Of a DNA stretch of 64,000 bases, positions 34,006-43,643 are shown piece after piece. Source of the stretch: Streptomyces fragilis (lineage in GTDB: Bacteria > Actinomycetota > Actinomycetes > Streptomycetales > Streptomycetaceae); NCBI RefSeq assembly GCF_003112515.1, contig NZ_BEVZ01000002.1, positions 496,001-560,000 of the forward strand, given 5' to 3'. The notes below the pieces were generated by a model that saw nothing but the letters and a program-made list of their open reading frames with translations, searched no databases and was not told the origin of the DNA. The translations under genes and the position numbers were made by a program. Position 1 is the stretch's first letter, and each line of letters starts with the position of its first letter.

Positions 34006-35468
34006 GGGCGTCGGTTCTCCTGCCCGACGGGGGCGTCGGCGGCCGGGGCAGCGGCGCTGTGGGCGGTGGTGGTGATGCCTGCGGGAGCGGCATCGGGAGT
34101 GGGAACGGACAGGGCCAGCAGGGCCACGTCGTCGCGTTCGGTGTTGGGCAGGGTGTCCAGGAGCGCGACGGTGTCGTCGATCAGACGGCCGGCACCGACC
34201 GGTGCCGGCCGCCGGGCGAGGAAGTCGGTCAGGCCCGTGTCGGCGAGCATGTGGCCGTCGGTGGTGCGTGCCTCGGTCAGCCCGTCGGTGTAGAGGAGCA
34301 GTCCCTGGCCGGGCGCCAGGTGCAGGGTGCGTGAGGCGAAGGCGGCTTCGGCGAACGCGCCGACCAGCATGCCGCCCTTGGCGCGGACCGCCTCCACCCG
34401 TACGCCGCCGTCCTCGGTGGGGCTCAGGTGGTAGGCGGGCGGGTGGCCGCCGGTGGCCAGCGTGACCGTGAAACCGCCGTCCGGCGCGGGATCGAGCAGG
34501 CCGAAGATGGCGGTGCAGAACCGGGTACCGACCGCCGCGTCCAGCAGCAGCGCGGTGTTCAGGGCCTTGAGCGCGGCCGTGGGGTCGGCGTCGACGAGGG
34601 CTGCGGCCCGTAGCGTGTAGCGGGTCAGTGAGGTGACCGAGGCGGCTTCGGCGCCCTTGCCGCACACATCGCCCAGGAAGAACGCCCACCGGCCGCCGTC
34701 GACGGGGAAGACGTCGTAGAAGTCACCGCCCACTTCCTGCGGGGAAGCGGTCTTGTAATGGCAGGCCAGCTCCAGCCCGGGCACCGCGGGCAGAGTGGGA
34801 GGCACCAGGGTGCGCTGCAGGGTGGAGGCGAACGCGGCGATGGCCGCCTTGTCCCGCTCCGCCCGCTGCCGGGCCTCTTCCTCCGCCTGGCGCTTCTCCT
34901 GCTCGGCGCGTACGACGTGCAGCGCGGACAGCCGCAGCTCCAGCTGGTCACGCACCACCGCCGCCAGGTCCGCCAGCGTCGCCGAATCCGCCTCGCTGAT
35001 CTCGCGGGGGCGGGTGTCGAGGACGTTGACCGTGCCCAGCCGGTACCCGTCGGCGGTGATGATCGGAGCGGCGGCGTAGAACCGCACCCCCATCGGGCCG
35101 GCGACCAGCGGATTGGAGCAGGCGACCGGATCGAGCAGGGTGTCGGGGATGACGGTGGGGTCATCGGTCAGAACCGCCGAGGCGCACAGGCCCGGGTCGC
35201 GGCCGATCTCGGTGACGCCTTCCAGACCGTGCGTGGCCTTGAACCAGATCCGGTCCTCGTCCACGATCGTCACCGTCGCCACCGGCACCTGGAACAGGCG
35301 CGCGGCCAGCGCCGCGACCCGGTCGTAGGCGCCGTCCGGAGGGGTGTCGAGAATGTCGTAACGGCGCACCGCCGCCATCCGCGCCGCCTCGGCCGACGCG
35401 GCCAGAGGTTCCTGCGGTGCTATCGCGGGCGGGCTCGCTTGCTCCGGCATGACCCTCGTCTCGCTCAT
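34002..35468 (-). CDS. GAF-PP2C (SpoIIE-type) serine phosphatase
   Basis: A 488-residue soluble phosphatase. A GAF domain (about residues 40-175) includes ATVTIVDEDRIWFKATHGLEG and GTVNVLDTRPREIS; a coiled linker rich in Glu/Arg/Gln follows; the SpoIIE/PP2C domain from about 210 has EVGGDFYDVF and LGDVCGKGAEAASVTS with the metal-binding Asp residues, LATGGHPPAYHL and LLLYTDGLTEAR. It probably dephosphorylates the STAS protein encoded next. ATG 35468 is used; ATG 35450 is an alternative. Confidence 0.9.
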   Translation of the reverse strand: MSETRVMPEQASPPAIAPQEPLAASAEAARMAAVRRYDILDTPPDGAYDRVAALAARLFQVPVATVTIVDEDRIWFKATHGLEGVTEIGRDPGLCASAVLTDDPTVIPDTLLDPVACSNPLVAGPMGVRFYAAAPIITADGYRLGTVNVLDTRPREISEADSATLADLAAVVRDQLELRLSALHVVRAEQEKRQAEEEARQRAERDKAAIAAFASTLQRTLVPPTLPAVPGLELACHYKTASPQEVGGDFYDVFPVDGGRWAFFLGDVCGKGAEAASVTSLTRYTLRAAALVDADPTAALKALNTALLLDAAVGTRFCTAIFGLLDPAPDGGFTVTLATGGHPPAYHLSPTEDGGVRVEAVRAKGGMLVGAFAEAAFASRTLHLAPGQGLLLYTDGLTEARTTDGHMLADTGLTDFLARRPAPVGAGRLIDDTVALLDTLPNTERDDVALLALSVPTPDAAPAGITTTAHSAAAPAADAPVGQENRRP

Positions 35469-35594
35469 CCCCCCAGGAAGACGCCGACCGGACAGTCAGC
35501 ATCCTGGAACCCTACCGAACGCCCCCAGCGACACCGCCCGGAAGGCCTTGCAAAGGCGCCCGGCAGCAAGAACGGCAGGATGCACCGGGCAGGC

Positions 35595-36374
35595 CTAGTC
35601 GTCCCCCTCCGCGCGCGCCGTGAACGCGGCCCGCAGCCCCGGTTCCTCCGCCGCTGCCGGGCCGCGCAGCGCGACGGCGGTCAGCGCGCGGGCCTCGGTG
35701 TCCGGGCCGTCGCCGTCCAGGCCGCGGCGCAGGGAGAGGACCAGCCGGCGGCCGGCGGGGGAGGCGCGCCGGGGATAGGGGTACAGCTCCAGGCGGGCCG
35801 TCAGCAGGCAGCCCAGGGCCATCGCGAGCGGCGCGGCGAACCACGCCGCCGTGAGTCCGGCCGAGGGGCCGCCCTCCCCGCCCGGCAGCACCACCGCCAC
35901 CGCGCCCAGGACGACCACCGTCGCCGCCGCCCGGCGCACCCGCCGCACCCCGTCCGCCACGGTGCCCGCCCGCTCCGGCACGGCCAGCCCCGCCGCGACC
36001 AGCCGGTCCGCCAGGTCGCGCACCGTCTCGGCGGCCGCGGCCGCCGTGCGCACCAGCGGTATCCGCCGTTGGCCGCCGGGCCCTATCGCGGTCAGCACCG
36101 CGCCCTCCACCGCGTCCCGCGCCTGCGGGTCGACCACCGTCGCCCAGCCGGTGTGGGCCAGCAGCAGGCGGCGTTCCCGGGCCATCGCCACCAGGGCCAG
36201 GTCGGCGACCCGGCCGGGTCCGCCCGCCAGGAACGCCGCCTCGTACAGCGTCAGCGACTCACGGTCGGCGCCGCGCCGTTCGACGGCCGCCGCGACGACC
36301 GCCGCACGGCACAGGCGCGCACAGGCCGCTCCCACGAGGACCCAGGCCGCCAGCAGGAGGAAGACCCAGAACAT
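35595..36374 (-). CDS. TIGR04222 domain membrane protein
   Basis: A 259-residue protein: one N-terminal helix, the TIGR04222 core TLYEAAFLAGGPGRVADLALVAMARERRL, then two helices (ATVVVLGAVAVVL and AWFAAPLAMALGCLL) and a soluble end. Many relatives, as I recall, end in a Gly/Cys-rich tail; this one ends in AAFTARAEGDD with no such tail. It lies directly downstream of the DUF692 gene on the same strand, 69 bp apart, a pairing that suggests a shared pathway. Confidence 0.82.
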   Translation of the reverse strand: MFWVFLLLAAWVLVGAACARLCRAAVVAAAVERRGADRESLTLYEAAFLAGGPGRVADLALVAMARERRLLLAHTGWATVVDPQARDAVEGAVLTAIGPGGQRRIPLVRTAAAAAETVRDLADRLVAAGLAVPERAGTVADGVRRVRRAAATVVVLGAVAVVLPGGEGGPSAGLTAAWFAAPLAMALGCLLTARLELYPYPRRASPAGRRLVLSLRRGLDGDGPDTEARALTAVALRGPAAAEEPGLRAAFTARAEGDD

Positions 36375-36443
36375 GCGGTGTTCCTATGCCACCGCGTGGG
36401 GGTCGCGCCATGGGCCGTTCACCATATGGACACACTGTGGAGC

Positions 36444-37901
36444 TCAACCGCCCAGCAGTACCCGCCGGGTGGCGCGGGCGACCCGGGCCGCCGGGGTGCG
36501 GGGCAGCGGCGCGGGACCCGACCGCTCGAGCCACCAGGCGCGCAGCCGGTTGCGGCGGCGGGCGTTCTCCGGGCGGCCGGAGAGCAGCAGGTGCTCCGCG
36601 AAGTCCAGCGCGTCCTTGCGGTACCCGCCGCCCTGCGGCCGGCCGAGGGCGTAGCCCACGAACAGCGGGCGGTAGGAGTCGCCCAGGATGCGGGGCAGTT
36701 CGGGCGCGACCTTCGCCACGATCCCGGCCCGCTTGGCGGCCAGCGCCCTGGCCTGCACCCGGATCCGGGCCCGGTCGAAGCCCTCCGGCACGGGACCGCC
36801 GGCCACCAGCGCGGAGAGCAGCGAGGCCTGGGCCACGGCGACGCGCTGCCGGGCCCGGTCGGTCGCCGCGGTCACCGCCGGGCGGGCGCCGTCGACCGCG
36901 CGGGGGCGCACGGCATCGGGGGCCTCCGCCTCCGGGTCCGCGCCCTCCGCCGCCGCCGCCTCCGGCTCCGCGCCCGCCCGGTCCACCCCCGCCGGGCCCG
37001 CGCCCGCCCGGTCCGCACCCGCCGGGTCCGCCCCCGACGGGCCCGCTGCCGTGCCCGCGTCGCCGCCGGCGGTGGCGCGGCCCCGGGCGACCGCGGCCCG
37101 GACGGACCCCAGCTCCCGCTCCAGCTCGGCGGGGCTCGGGAAGTCGTCGTCCCGCTCCAGCAGCACGCCCGGCGGACGGACACGCGAGGCCAGGTCGGTG
37201 AGGATGTCCAGCACGGGCTCCGGCACCGGATGCGCGTGGCTGTCGTGCCAGACCCCGTCCTTGAGCACGCCGCCCGCGACGTGGACGTAGGCGATCGCCT
37301 CCACCGGCAGGCCGGCCAGCGCCCGCGCCGCGTCCTCGCCCCGGTTGACCTGGTTGGTGTACAGGTTGGCGACGTCGATCAGCAGCCGCACACCGGTGCG
37401 CTCGGCCAGCTCGTACAGGAACTGGGCCTCCGTGAGCTCCTCGCCCGGCCAGGCCAGCAGCGCGGCGATGTTCTCCACCGCGAGCGGCACCGGCAGCGCG
37501 TCCTGGGCGATGCGCACGTTCTCGCACAGCACGTCCAGCGCGTCGCGGGTGCGCGGCACCGGCAGCAGGTGCCCGGCCTCCAGCGCCGGGGAGGCGGTGA
37601 GCGCGCCGCCCGCCCGGACGAAGGCGATGTGCTCGGTCACCAGCGGCGCCTCCAGCAGCCGGGCGCGCTCGGCGAGCGCCGCCAGCCGTGCGGGGTCCGG
37701 GCGTTCGGCGCCGCCCAGGCCCAGGGAGACGCCGTGCGGCACCACGGTCACGCCACGCCGGCGCAGCCGGGTCAGCGAGGCGGGGAGGTGGTCGGGGCAG
37801 ATGTTCTCCGCCACCACCTCGACCCAGTCCACCCCGGGCATCGCCTCCACGGCGTCCGCGATCTCCGGCCGCCAGCCGATACCCGTCCCAAGGTGCGTCA
37901 T
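36444..37901 (-). CDS. DUF692 (MNIO-type) protein fused to a C-terminal DUF2063-like domain
   Basis: A 485-residue protein. Residues 1-270 form a TIM-barrel DUF692/MbnB-type multinuclear iron oxidase domain with candidate ligands His56 ([11 protein letters not shown]), His91 (VTEHIAF), Glu127, Asp176 and Asn179 (IDVANLYTN), His207 (YVHVAGG), Asp220/His222 (DSHAHPVP) and Glu249 (LLERDDD). Residues 280-340 are an Ala/Gly/Pro/Asp linker of repeating [11 protein letters not shown] type. Residues 345-485 ([20 protein letters not shown]...[19 protein letters not shown]) resemble the DUF2063/MbnC-like partner usually encoded separately. No obvious precursor peptide is adjacent. It may modify Cys, Asp or Asn residues in a peptide or protein. 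Confidence 0.85.
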   Translation of the reverse strand: MTHLGTGIGWRPEIADAVEAMPGVDWVEVVAENICPDHLPASLTRLRRRGVTVVPHGVSLGLGGAERPDPARLAALAERARLLEAPLVTEHIAFVRAGGALTASPALEAGHLLPVPRTRDALDVLCENVRIAQDALPVPLAVENIAALLAWPGEELTEAQFLYELAERTGVRLLIDVANLYTNQVNRGEDAARALAGLPVEAIAYVHVAGGVLKDGVWHDSHAHPVPEPVLDILTDLASRVRPPGVLLERDDDFPSPAELERELGSVRAAVARGRATAGGDAGTAAGPSGADPAGADRAGAGPAGVDRAGAEPEAAAAEGADPEAEAPDAVRPRAVDGARPAVTAATDRARQRVAVAQASLLSALVAGGPVPEGFDRARIRVQARALAAKRAGIVAKVAPELPRILGDSYRPLFVGYALGRPQGGGYRKDALDFAEHLLLSGRPENARRRNRLRAWWLERSGPAPLPRTPAARVARATRRVLLGG

Positions 37902-38066
37902 CGTCGCCCTCCCCCCGTCACCGTGTACATCCCCCGTGTGAGGGAGTCTTGGCCCAGGAGCGGGTGACGTGAATCGTGTTCGCGTGTATTCAGAGCTTGA
38001 TTTGAGCTAACCGCCCACGCCGCCCACGGCCGGCGCGTGGCGCGTCCGACGACGGGGCCGCCACCG

Positions 38067-38930
38067 TCAGCAGGTGCGGCGGACGTACCCGTCCTCCCCG
38101 GCCGGCACGAGGTCCAGGTCCCGCAGCACCACCGACAGCCTCCCGCCCCACTCCTCGCACGCGGCGGCGAAGCCGGAGGGCCGGTACTCCACGACGAGCA
38201 CCCGGTCGTCGTAGGCGTCCGCGTAGGCGCCGCACTCGTCGTACTGGCCGCACTCCTCGGCCACGGCGAAGTCGAAACCGAGCTCACGGGCCTCGGGGGC
38301 CAGCGCGACCGTGTTCTTCTGGGCGACCGCCAGACCCGCCGAGTGGGCCCGCCGTGCGACCAGTTCGGCGAAGGCCAGGTTGTCGGCCGCCGTCAGGAGG
38401 CCGTCCGACCGCTCGTAGGAGTCGAGATTGTCCGGCTCGACGGCCTGGTACCCGGCCGCGGCGCAGCCGTCGACCCACCCTCCGACGATCTCCGCGAGCC
38501 GTCGGCGCCCGTCCGCCGTCGAGGTGTCGAGCAGGACCTCGTCCCAGTCCCGGTCGACGACCGGCTCGCCGTCCGCGTCGCGCAGGAGCAGTTCGGGGTG
38601 ATGCTTGCGCCACCAGCCGAGGGCGTCCGGCTGGGCCTGGAAGGCGTTGACGTAGCAGACGTTGTAGAGCCCCGGAACGGGGCGCTCGGTGCGGTCGCGG
38701 ACGACCGCGCCCACCGTGTCCGGCGGCGTGTAGGGGCCGCCGAGCTGGTAGTCGAAGTCCACCCCCGCCCGCGGGAGGGCCGTCTTCCCGGGCGCGGTGT
38801 TCCGCCCGGTGTCGTCCGCGGCGGTGGTGCACCCGGCCGCGGCGGTGAGGAGTGCGGCGCACAGCGCGGCGACGGCCGGCGCGCCGCGGCGCGCGGTCGG
38901 GCGCTTCGGGCGCTTCGGGCGGGAGGTCAT
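38067..38930 (-). CDS. GH114 family glycosidase-like lipoprotein
   Basis: A 287-residue exported protein with a basic start, hydrophobic helix and lipobox TAAAGC. The body fits the endo-alpha-1,4-polygalactosaminidase (GH114, TM1410-like) barrel: VDFDYQLGGPYTPPD, YNVCYVNAFQ, WDEVLLDTS, GYQAVEPDNLDSY and FDFAVAEECGQYDEC. It may attack galactosaminoglycan-type envelope or matrix polymers. ATG 38930 chosen; an upstream in-frame ATG at 38963 is possible. Confidence 0.85.
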   Translation of the reverse strand: MTSRPKRPKRPTARRGAPAVAALCAALLTAAAGCTTAADDTGRNTAPGKTALPRAGVDFDYQLGGPYTPPDTVGAVVRDRTERPVPGLYNVCYVNAFQAQPDALGWWRKHHPELLLRDADGEPVVDRDWDEVLLDTSTADGRRRLAEIVGGWVDGCAAAGYQAVEPDNLDSYERSDGLLTAADNLAFAELVARRAHSAGLAVAQKNTVALAPEARELGFDFAVAEECGQYDECGAYADAYDDRVLVVEYRPSGFAAACEEWGGRLSVVLRDLDLVPAGEDGYVRRTC

Positions 38931-38968
38931 GTCTCGGCGCCCTCCGGGGGCGGTGGGCGGCATCGCGG

Positions 38969-39673
38969 TCAGGCCCGGCGGAGCGCGGGGTGGTCGGCGA
39001 TCACCGTGCACGAGCCCGGCGCGATCTCCGTGAAACCGGCGTCGCGCACCACGGGCAGACCGGACCGGAGCAACTCCGCCCAGCGCTCGGCCGAAGCGGT
39101 GCGGACGGCGAGGGCGAAACCGGAGTCCCGCCAGGCGGCGCGGTCGGCGTCCGGCAGCTCCCACCAGGCGAGCTGGGCGGCGTGACCGGTCTGGGCCATC
39201 GTCTTGCCCGCGGACATGTCCAGCCGCGGGTTGAGCCAGAGCACCGGGGCGGTGAGGTCGGCGGGCGGCGGGGGCTCCGGGTCGTCCAGGTCGGTGCCGG
39301 AGACCTGCAGCTTGGCCAGCTCCTTGGGCCAGCCGTCCAGCGGGACCGGCGGGTGGACGCGGACCTCGGCGCCGTGGCGGCCGGTGACGGTGATGCCGGG
39401 CAGGGTCTGCGCCTTGCGCCACTCCGCCCCGCGGGCGCGGCGGACGACCTTGCGGATCCGGGCGTCCTGCCAGGCCTCCATCGCCTGCGCCCACTCCCCG
39501 TCCCCGGTCGCCCGGGGGTCGTCCAGCATCGTCAGCACGGCGCGGGCGGAGGTCTCCAGCGCGTCGGTGCGGGCGGGCGGATCCGTCTTCTCCAGCCGGA
39601 CGACGAGGGGGAGCACGTACTGGGGCTTGTCGTCCCGTGGGTCGGCGACGGTGGCGAACGGCGAGGTGGTCAC
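38969..39673 (-). CDS. Peptidyl-tRNA hydrolase PTH2-like protein
   Basis: A 234-residue protein. The C-terminal half carries LNPRLDMSAGKTMAQTGHAAQLA, matching the PTH2 motif (Met-x-x-Gly-Lys-x-x-Ala-Gln-x-x-His-Ala), and ends with an SCTVIADHPALRRA segment. The N-terminal half (PQYVLPLVVRLEKTDPP) looks like a duplicated or degenerate PTH2-type region. The GTG at 39673 is the most upstream reasonable start. It may release peptidyl-tRNAs alongside the usual Pth. Confidence 0.8.
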   Translation of the reverse strand: MTTSPFATVADPRDDKPQYVLPLVVRLEKTDPPARTDALETSARAVLTMLDDPRATGDGEWAQAMEAWQDARIRKVVRRARGAEWRKAQTLPGITVTGRHGAEVRVHPPVPLDGWPKELAKLQVSGTDLDDPEPPPPADLTAPVLWLNPRLDMSAGKTMAQTGHAAQLAWWELPDADRAAWRDSGFALAVRTASAERWAELLRSGLPVVRDAGFTEIAPGSCTVIADHPALRRA

Positions 39674-39741
39674 GGCCCCCAGTCTGCCAAAACTCCGCCT
39701 CCACCCTCTCAGGGGGCCCGGCTGCCGGGCGGGCCGGCGCA

Positions 39742-39780
39742 CGCGCGGGGCGGCAGGCGGTGCGCCTGCCGCCCCGCGCG
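39742..39780 (-). terminator. Hairpin terminator after Rieske-FAD oxidoreductase
   Basis: A perfect 18-bp stem (39742-39759 with 39763-39780) and a 3-nt loop begin nine bases past the oxidoreductase stop. It is among the strongest hairpins in the window. Confidence 0.88.
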
Positions 39781-39789
39781 GGTCGTGGG

Positions 39790-41355
39790 TCAGGAAGGGG
39801 ACGGGGGATCGGAGCGGTGGCGCAGGGAGCGGCGGGGGAGGGGGCGGGTCGCGGGGCCCTGGAGGACGGAGCCGTCCGGGCCGAAGCGCGAGCCGTGGCA
39901 GGGGCACTCCCACGCCCGCTCCGCCGCGTTGAAGTCCACCAGGCACCCCAGGTGCGTGCACCGCGCGGACACCGCGTGCAGTTCGCCCTCGTCGTCCCGG
40001 TGCACGGCGACGGACTCCCCGCCGACGCGGACCACCGCACCGTCGCCGGGCTCGATGTCCTCCACCGGGGTCGCCCCGAACGCCGCCGCCAGCCGGTCGC
40101 CGACGAAGTGACGGGCGACCTTCGCCTGGGTCTGCAGGAACCGCGGGGCCTCCCGCAGCACCGGCGCCACCCGGCGCGGGTCGTACAGCTCGGCCCACGG
40201 GCTGGTCCCGCCGTCGATCAGCGTCGCCAGCAGCCGCCCGGCCATGATGCCGCCGCTCATGCCCCAGCCGCGGAACCCGGTGGCCACCCACAGGCCCCGG
40301 GCGCCCGGGTGCAGCGGCCCGACCAGCGGCACGGTGTCGGTCGCGTCCGTGTCCTGGGTGGCCCACCCGTACATCGGCTCGGTGCCGGGGAAGTTGGCCA
40401 CCGCCCAGTCCGTGAGCCGCCGGAAGCACTCCTCCGGATCCCCGGTGCCGGGCGTGATGTGCTCGCCGGTGACCAGCAGCAGCCGCTTGCCGGGCGAGTC
40501 CAGCGGCGCCGTCCGCACCGAGCGGGTGTTCTCCTCGGACGTGATGTACATGCCGTCCGGATCGAGGGAGTCCGGCATCTTCCCGGCCACCACGAACTCA
40601 CGCCGCGGCGAGAGCCGCGAGAAGAGCAGGGCCCGGTCGAAGACGGGGTAGTGGGTGGCGACCACGACGTCCCGGGCCCGCACCACGTTCCCGGTGTTCG
40701 TCTCCAGGGTGTGCGGCTCGCCTTCGGTGAGCCCGGTGACGCGGGTGTTCTCCAGTATCAGCGCGCCCTGCGCGGCCAGGTCCGCGGCGAGCGCGAGCAG
40801 GTACTCGCGCGGATGGAACTGGTACTGCCCCTCCACCCGGACGGCTCCGGCCACCTCGAAGGGCAGCCCGGTGACCTGGGTGAAGACGGCCGGCAGACCC
40901 GCCTCGCGGGCCGCCTCCGCCTCGGCCCGCACCTGGTCGGCCCTGGCGGGGTCGGTGACGTAGGAGTAGGCGTTGCGGGACTCCCAGTCGCAGTCGATGC
41001 CGAGTTCCTCGACCAGGGCCGCGGCGTGCTCGATCGCCTCGGTCTGCGACCGGGCGTACAGGCGCGCGCCCTCCGTGCCGCGCGTCCTGCGCAGGTGGGC
41101 GTAGACCATGCCGTGCAGGGCGGTCAGCTTGGCGGTGGTGTATCCGGTGACGCCGCCGGCCAGCCGGCCCGCCTCCAGCACGGCCACGGTCCGGCCGGCC
41201 CGCATCAACTCGTGCGCGGTGCTGATGCCGGCCATGCCCGCGCCGATCACGGCGACGTCCACGTCCACGTCGGAGGCCAGGGAGGGATAGGGCTCGTCGC
41301 CTGGAGCCGTCCGCATCCAGTACGACGGTCCGAGCGGAGGGTAGCGAGTACTCAT
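39790..41355 (-). CDS. FAD-dependent oxidoreductase with C-terminal Rieske domain
   Basis: A 521-residue protein: DAO-type FAD domain (VAVIGAGMAGISTAHELMRAG; GLWVATGFRGWGMSGGIMAG) followed by a Rieske [2Fe-2S] domain with ligands in CTHLGC and CPCHGS. The fused design is common in actinobacteria; the substrate is unknown. ATG at 41355. A 101-bp GC-rich gap with repeated ggacgggcccg blocks separates it from zapE upstream. Confidence 0.9.
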   Translation of the reverse strand: MSTRYPPLGPSYWMRTAPGDEPYPSLASDVDVDVAVIGAGMAGISTAHELMRAGRTVAVLEAGRLAGGVTGYTTAKLTALHGMVYAHLRRTRGTEGARLYARSQTEAIEHAAALVEELGIDCDWESRNAYSYVTDPARADQVRAEAEAAREAGLPAVFTQVTGLPFEVAGAVRVEGQYQFHPREYLLALAADLAAQGALILENTRVTGLTEGEPHTLETNTGNVVRARDVVVATHYPVFDRALLFSRLSPRREFVVAGKMPDSLDPDGMYITSEENTRSVRTAPLDSPGKRLLLVTGEHITPGTGDPEECFRRLTDWAVANFPGTEPMYGWATQDTDATDTVPLVGPLHPGARGLWVATGFRGWGMSGGIMAGRLLATLIDGGTSPWAELYDPRRVAPVLREAPRFLQTQAKVARHFVGDRLAAAFGATPVEDIEPGDGAVVRVGGESVAVHRDDEGELHAVSARCTHLGCLVDFNAAERAWECPCHGSRFGPDGSVLQGPATRPLPRRSLRHRSDPPSPS

Positions 41356-41456
41356 GCCGCGCCGGGTACCCCGCGGGCGGACGATCAGTGCAGCCCTTCG
41401 GAGCTCCGGGCCCGGACGGGCCCGGTCCTTCCGGACGGGCCCGCCCGGCGCGGCCG

Positions 41457-42563
41457 TCAGGCCTCGACCAGCGGCTTGGCGTCCCGGGCCAGCGCCGTCA
41501 GCCGCGATATGGCCCGGTAGTACTTCTTCCGGTAGCCGCCGGCCAGCATCTCGTCGCTGAACAGCTCGTCGAACGGCGCCCCGGAGGCCACCACCGGCAC
41601 CTCCCGGTCGTACAGCCGGTCGGCGAGGACCACGAGGCGCAGCGCGGTGGACTGGTCCGGCACCGCGGACACCCCGGTGAGGCAGACCGCGGTCAGGTCG
41701 TCCGTCAGCGCCCCGTAACGGCTCGGGTGGACGCGCGAGAGGTGGTCGAGGAGCGCGGGGAACGCGTCCAGCGAGGCCCCCGGCGTGCCGTGCGCGACCC
41801 GTTCGACCTGCTCCTCGGAGAACGGCGGCGGCGCCTCGGGCAGGCCCCGGTGCCGGTAGTCCTCGCCGTCGATGCGCAGCGTGCGGAAGTGCGCGGACAG
41901 GCCCTGGATCTCGCGGAGGAAGTCCACCGCGGCGAACCGGCCCTCGCCCAGCTTGCCCGGCAGCGTGTTGGAGGTGGCGGCCAGCGCGACCCCCGCCTCG
42001 ACCAGCTTGCCCAGCAGGGTGGACACCAGCACGGTGTCGCCCGGGTCGTCCAGCTCGAACTCGTCGATGCACAGCAGCCGGTGCCCGGAGAGGGTCTTCA
42101 CGGTCTGCTGGAAGCCCAGCGCGCCGACCAGGTTGGTCAGCTCCACGAAGGTGCCGAACGCCTTCAGCGAGGGCTCCGCCGGGGTGGCGTGCCACAGCGA
42201 GGCCAGCAGGTGGGTCTTGCCGACGCCGTACCCGCCGTCCAGGTAGACGCCGCGAGGACCGGCCGGGGCGGCCTGCCTGGTTTTGCCGAACCCGAACAGC
42301 CGGCGCATCGCGCCGCCCCCGGAGTCCGCCGGCGGGCCGTCGAGCGTGGCGGCGAAGCCCTCGAGGACGCGGACCGCCTCGCTCTGGCTGGGCTGGTTCG
42401 GGTCCGGGATGTACGTCCCGAAGCGGGCCTCGCCGAAGCGCGGCGGCGGCACCATCTCCGCCACCAGACGGTCGGCGGGAACGAAGGGCTCACGGGCGCA
42501 GAGGGACTGCGGGACCGTTTCGGCTATGGGTCCGCGACCGGCGGCGGAGGGGGAAGGCGACAC
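41457..42563 (-). CDS. zapE: Cell division ATPase ZapE (AFG1-like)
   Basis: A 368-residue AAA+ ATPase with Walker A GGYGVGKTHLLASLWH and Walker B LLCIDEFELDD, plus SNTLPGKLGEGRF and the C-terminal YRKKYYRAISRLTAL. GTG 42563 is chosen because it follows GGGGAAG and precedes the usual short N-terminal leader; an internal start is possible. Only 37 bp separate this start from the divergent reductase gene, so promoters must overlap coding DNA or transcripts are nearly leaderless. Confidence 0.88.
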   Translation of the reverse strand: MSPSPSAAGRGPIAETVPQSLCAREPFVPADRLVAEMVPPPRFGEARFGTYIPDPNQPSQSEAVRVLEGFAATLDGPPADSGGGAMRRLFGFGKTRQAAPAGPRGVYLDGGYGVGKTHLLASLWHATPAEPSLKAFGTFVELTNLVGALGFQQTVKTLSGHRLLCIDEFELDDPGDTVLVSTLLGKLVEAGVALAATSNTLPGKLGEGRFAAVDFLREIQGLSAHFRTLRIDGEDYRHRGLPEAPPPFSEEQVERVAHGTPGASLDAFPALLDHLSRVHPSRYGALTDDLTAVCLTGVSAVPDQSTALRLVVLADRLYDREVPVVASGAPFDELFSDEMLAGGYRKKYYRAISRLTALARDAKPLVEA

Positions 42564-42600
42564 GCTTCCCCATGTTAAGCGGCATGTCACACTGCGTGTC

Positions 42601-43416
42601 ATGCGACGCCTGTTCCCTGTGACCCAAGAGACAGCCACCGCCGCCCCGGCAGCGCCGACGGATCCGGGCCGCGAGTGGACCCTCGACGAACTGGCCGACG
42701 CCTACGCCTACCCCACGCACGCCACCGACCCGCAGTGCGGCCCCGGATCCCGGGAGCCGTGGCTGCGCGCCAACATGGTCTCCAGCCTCGACGGCGCGGC
42801 CCAGCACGACGGCCGCTCGCACCCCATCTCCAGCGCCACGGACATGCGGATCTTCGGCACGCTGCGGGCGCTGGCCGACGTGATCGTGGTCGGCGCGCAG
42901 ACCGTCCGGCAGGAGGGCTACCGGCCCGCCCGGGCCCGCAAGGAGTTCGCCGCCCGCCGGGAGGCCGCGGGGCAGGGCCCGGCGCCCGTCATCGCCGTCG
43001 TCTCGGCGAGCCTGGAGCTGGACCTGTCGCTCCCCCTCTTCACCTCGCCGCTGGTGCCCACCCTGATCCTCACCGGCGCCGCCGCCGAGCCGCACCGGGT
43101 CGCCGCCGCCGAGCGGGCGGGCGCCCGGGTGGTCGTCGCGGGCGACGGCATGGGCGTCGACCCGGCGCGGGCCGTGCACGCGCTCGCCGGACTGGGGCAC
43201 ACCCGGCTGCTCACCGAGGGCGGCCCCCGTCTGCTGGGGCAGTTGATCGCCGCGGGCGTGCTGGACGAGCTGTGCCTGACCGTCTCCCCGACCCTGACCG
43301 CCGGGGACGCCCAGCGCATCGCGGGCGGCCCGTCGGTCGCCGTGCCGCACCGCTTCGTGCTCGGCTCGCTGCTGGAGGAGGACGGCTTCCTCTTCAGCCG
43401 CTACCACCGGAGCTGA
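42601..43416 (+). CDS. Pyrimidine reductase family protein (RibD C-terminal-like)
   Basis: A 271-residue NADPH-dependent reductase-like protein: WLRANMVSSLDGAAQHDGRSHPIS, DVIVVGAQTVRQEGYRPA, TRLLTEGGPRLLGQLIAAGVLDELCLTVSP. These match the RibD C-terminal/DHFR-like fold. A second, stand-alone reductase of this kind is common in Streptomyces; its real substrate may not be the riboflavin intermediate. ATG 42601. Confidence 0.87.
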   Translation: MRRLFPVTQETATAAPAAPTDPGREWTLDELADAYAYPTHATDPQCGPGSREPWLRANMVSSLDGAAQHDGRSHPISSATDMRIFGTLRALADVIVVGAQTVRQEGYRPARARKEFAARREAAGQGPAPVIAVVSASLELDLSLPLFTSPLVPTLILTGAAAEPHRVAAAERAGARVVVAGDGMGVDPARAVHALAGLGHTRLLTEGGPRLLGQLIAAGVLDELCLTVSPTLTAGDAQRIAGGPSVAVPHRFVLGSLLEEDGFLFSRYHRS

Positions 43417-43643
43417 GGCCGGACGGGGCTCCGGGCGGGGCGCACGGGCCCGGTCGGCCGGGATTGAGGCGTGCGATCGGTGGAACATGGAGATCCCCCT
43501 GGTCCGGCCCGGCCGAGGAATTGCGTAGGTCGGGACCGGGACGAGGGGGCAGGATGGTTTCAGCAGCGGCCCGCGACGCCGCTGCCGGCCACGGACGACA
43601 GCGGGCCCCTCAGGTCCGTGCACGGAAGAGAAGGGGCGCCCAC

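Noticed and set aside
36890..37060. Repeats of ccgcccggtccg type within the DUF692 gene
   Set aside because: They encode the Ala/Gly/Pro/Asp linker; not a separate DNA element.
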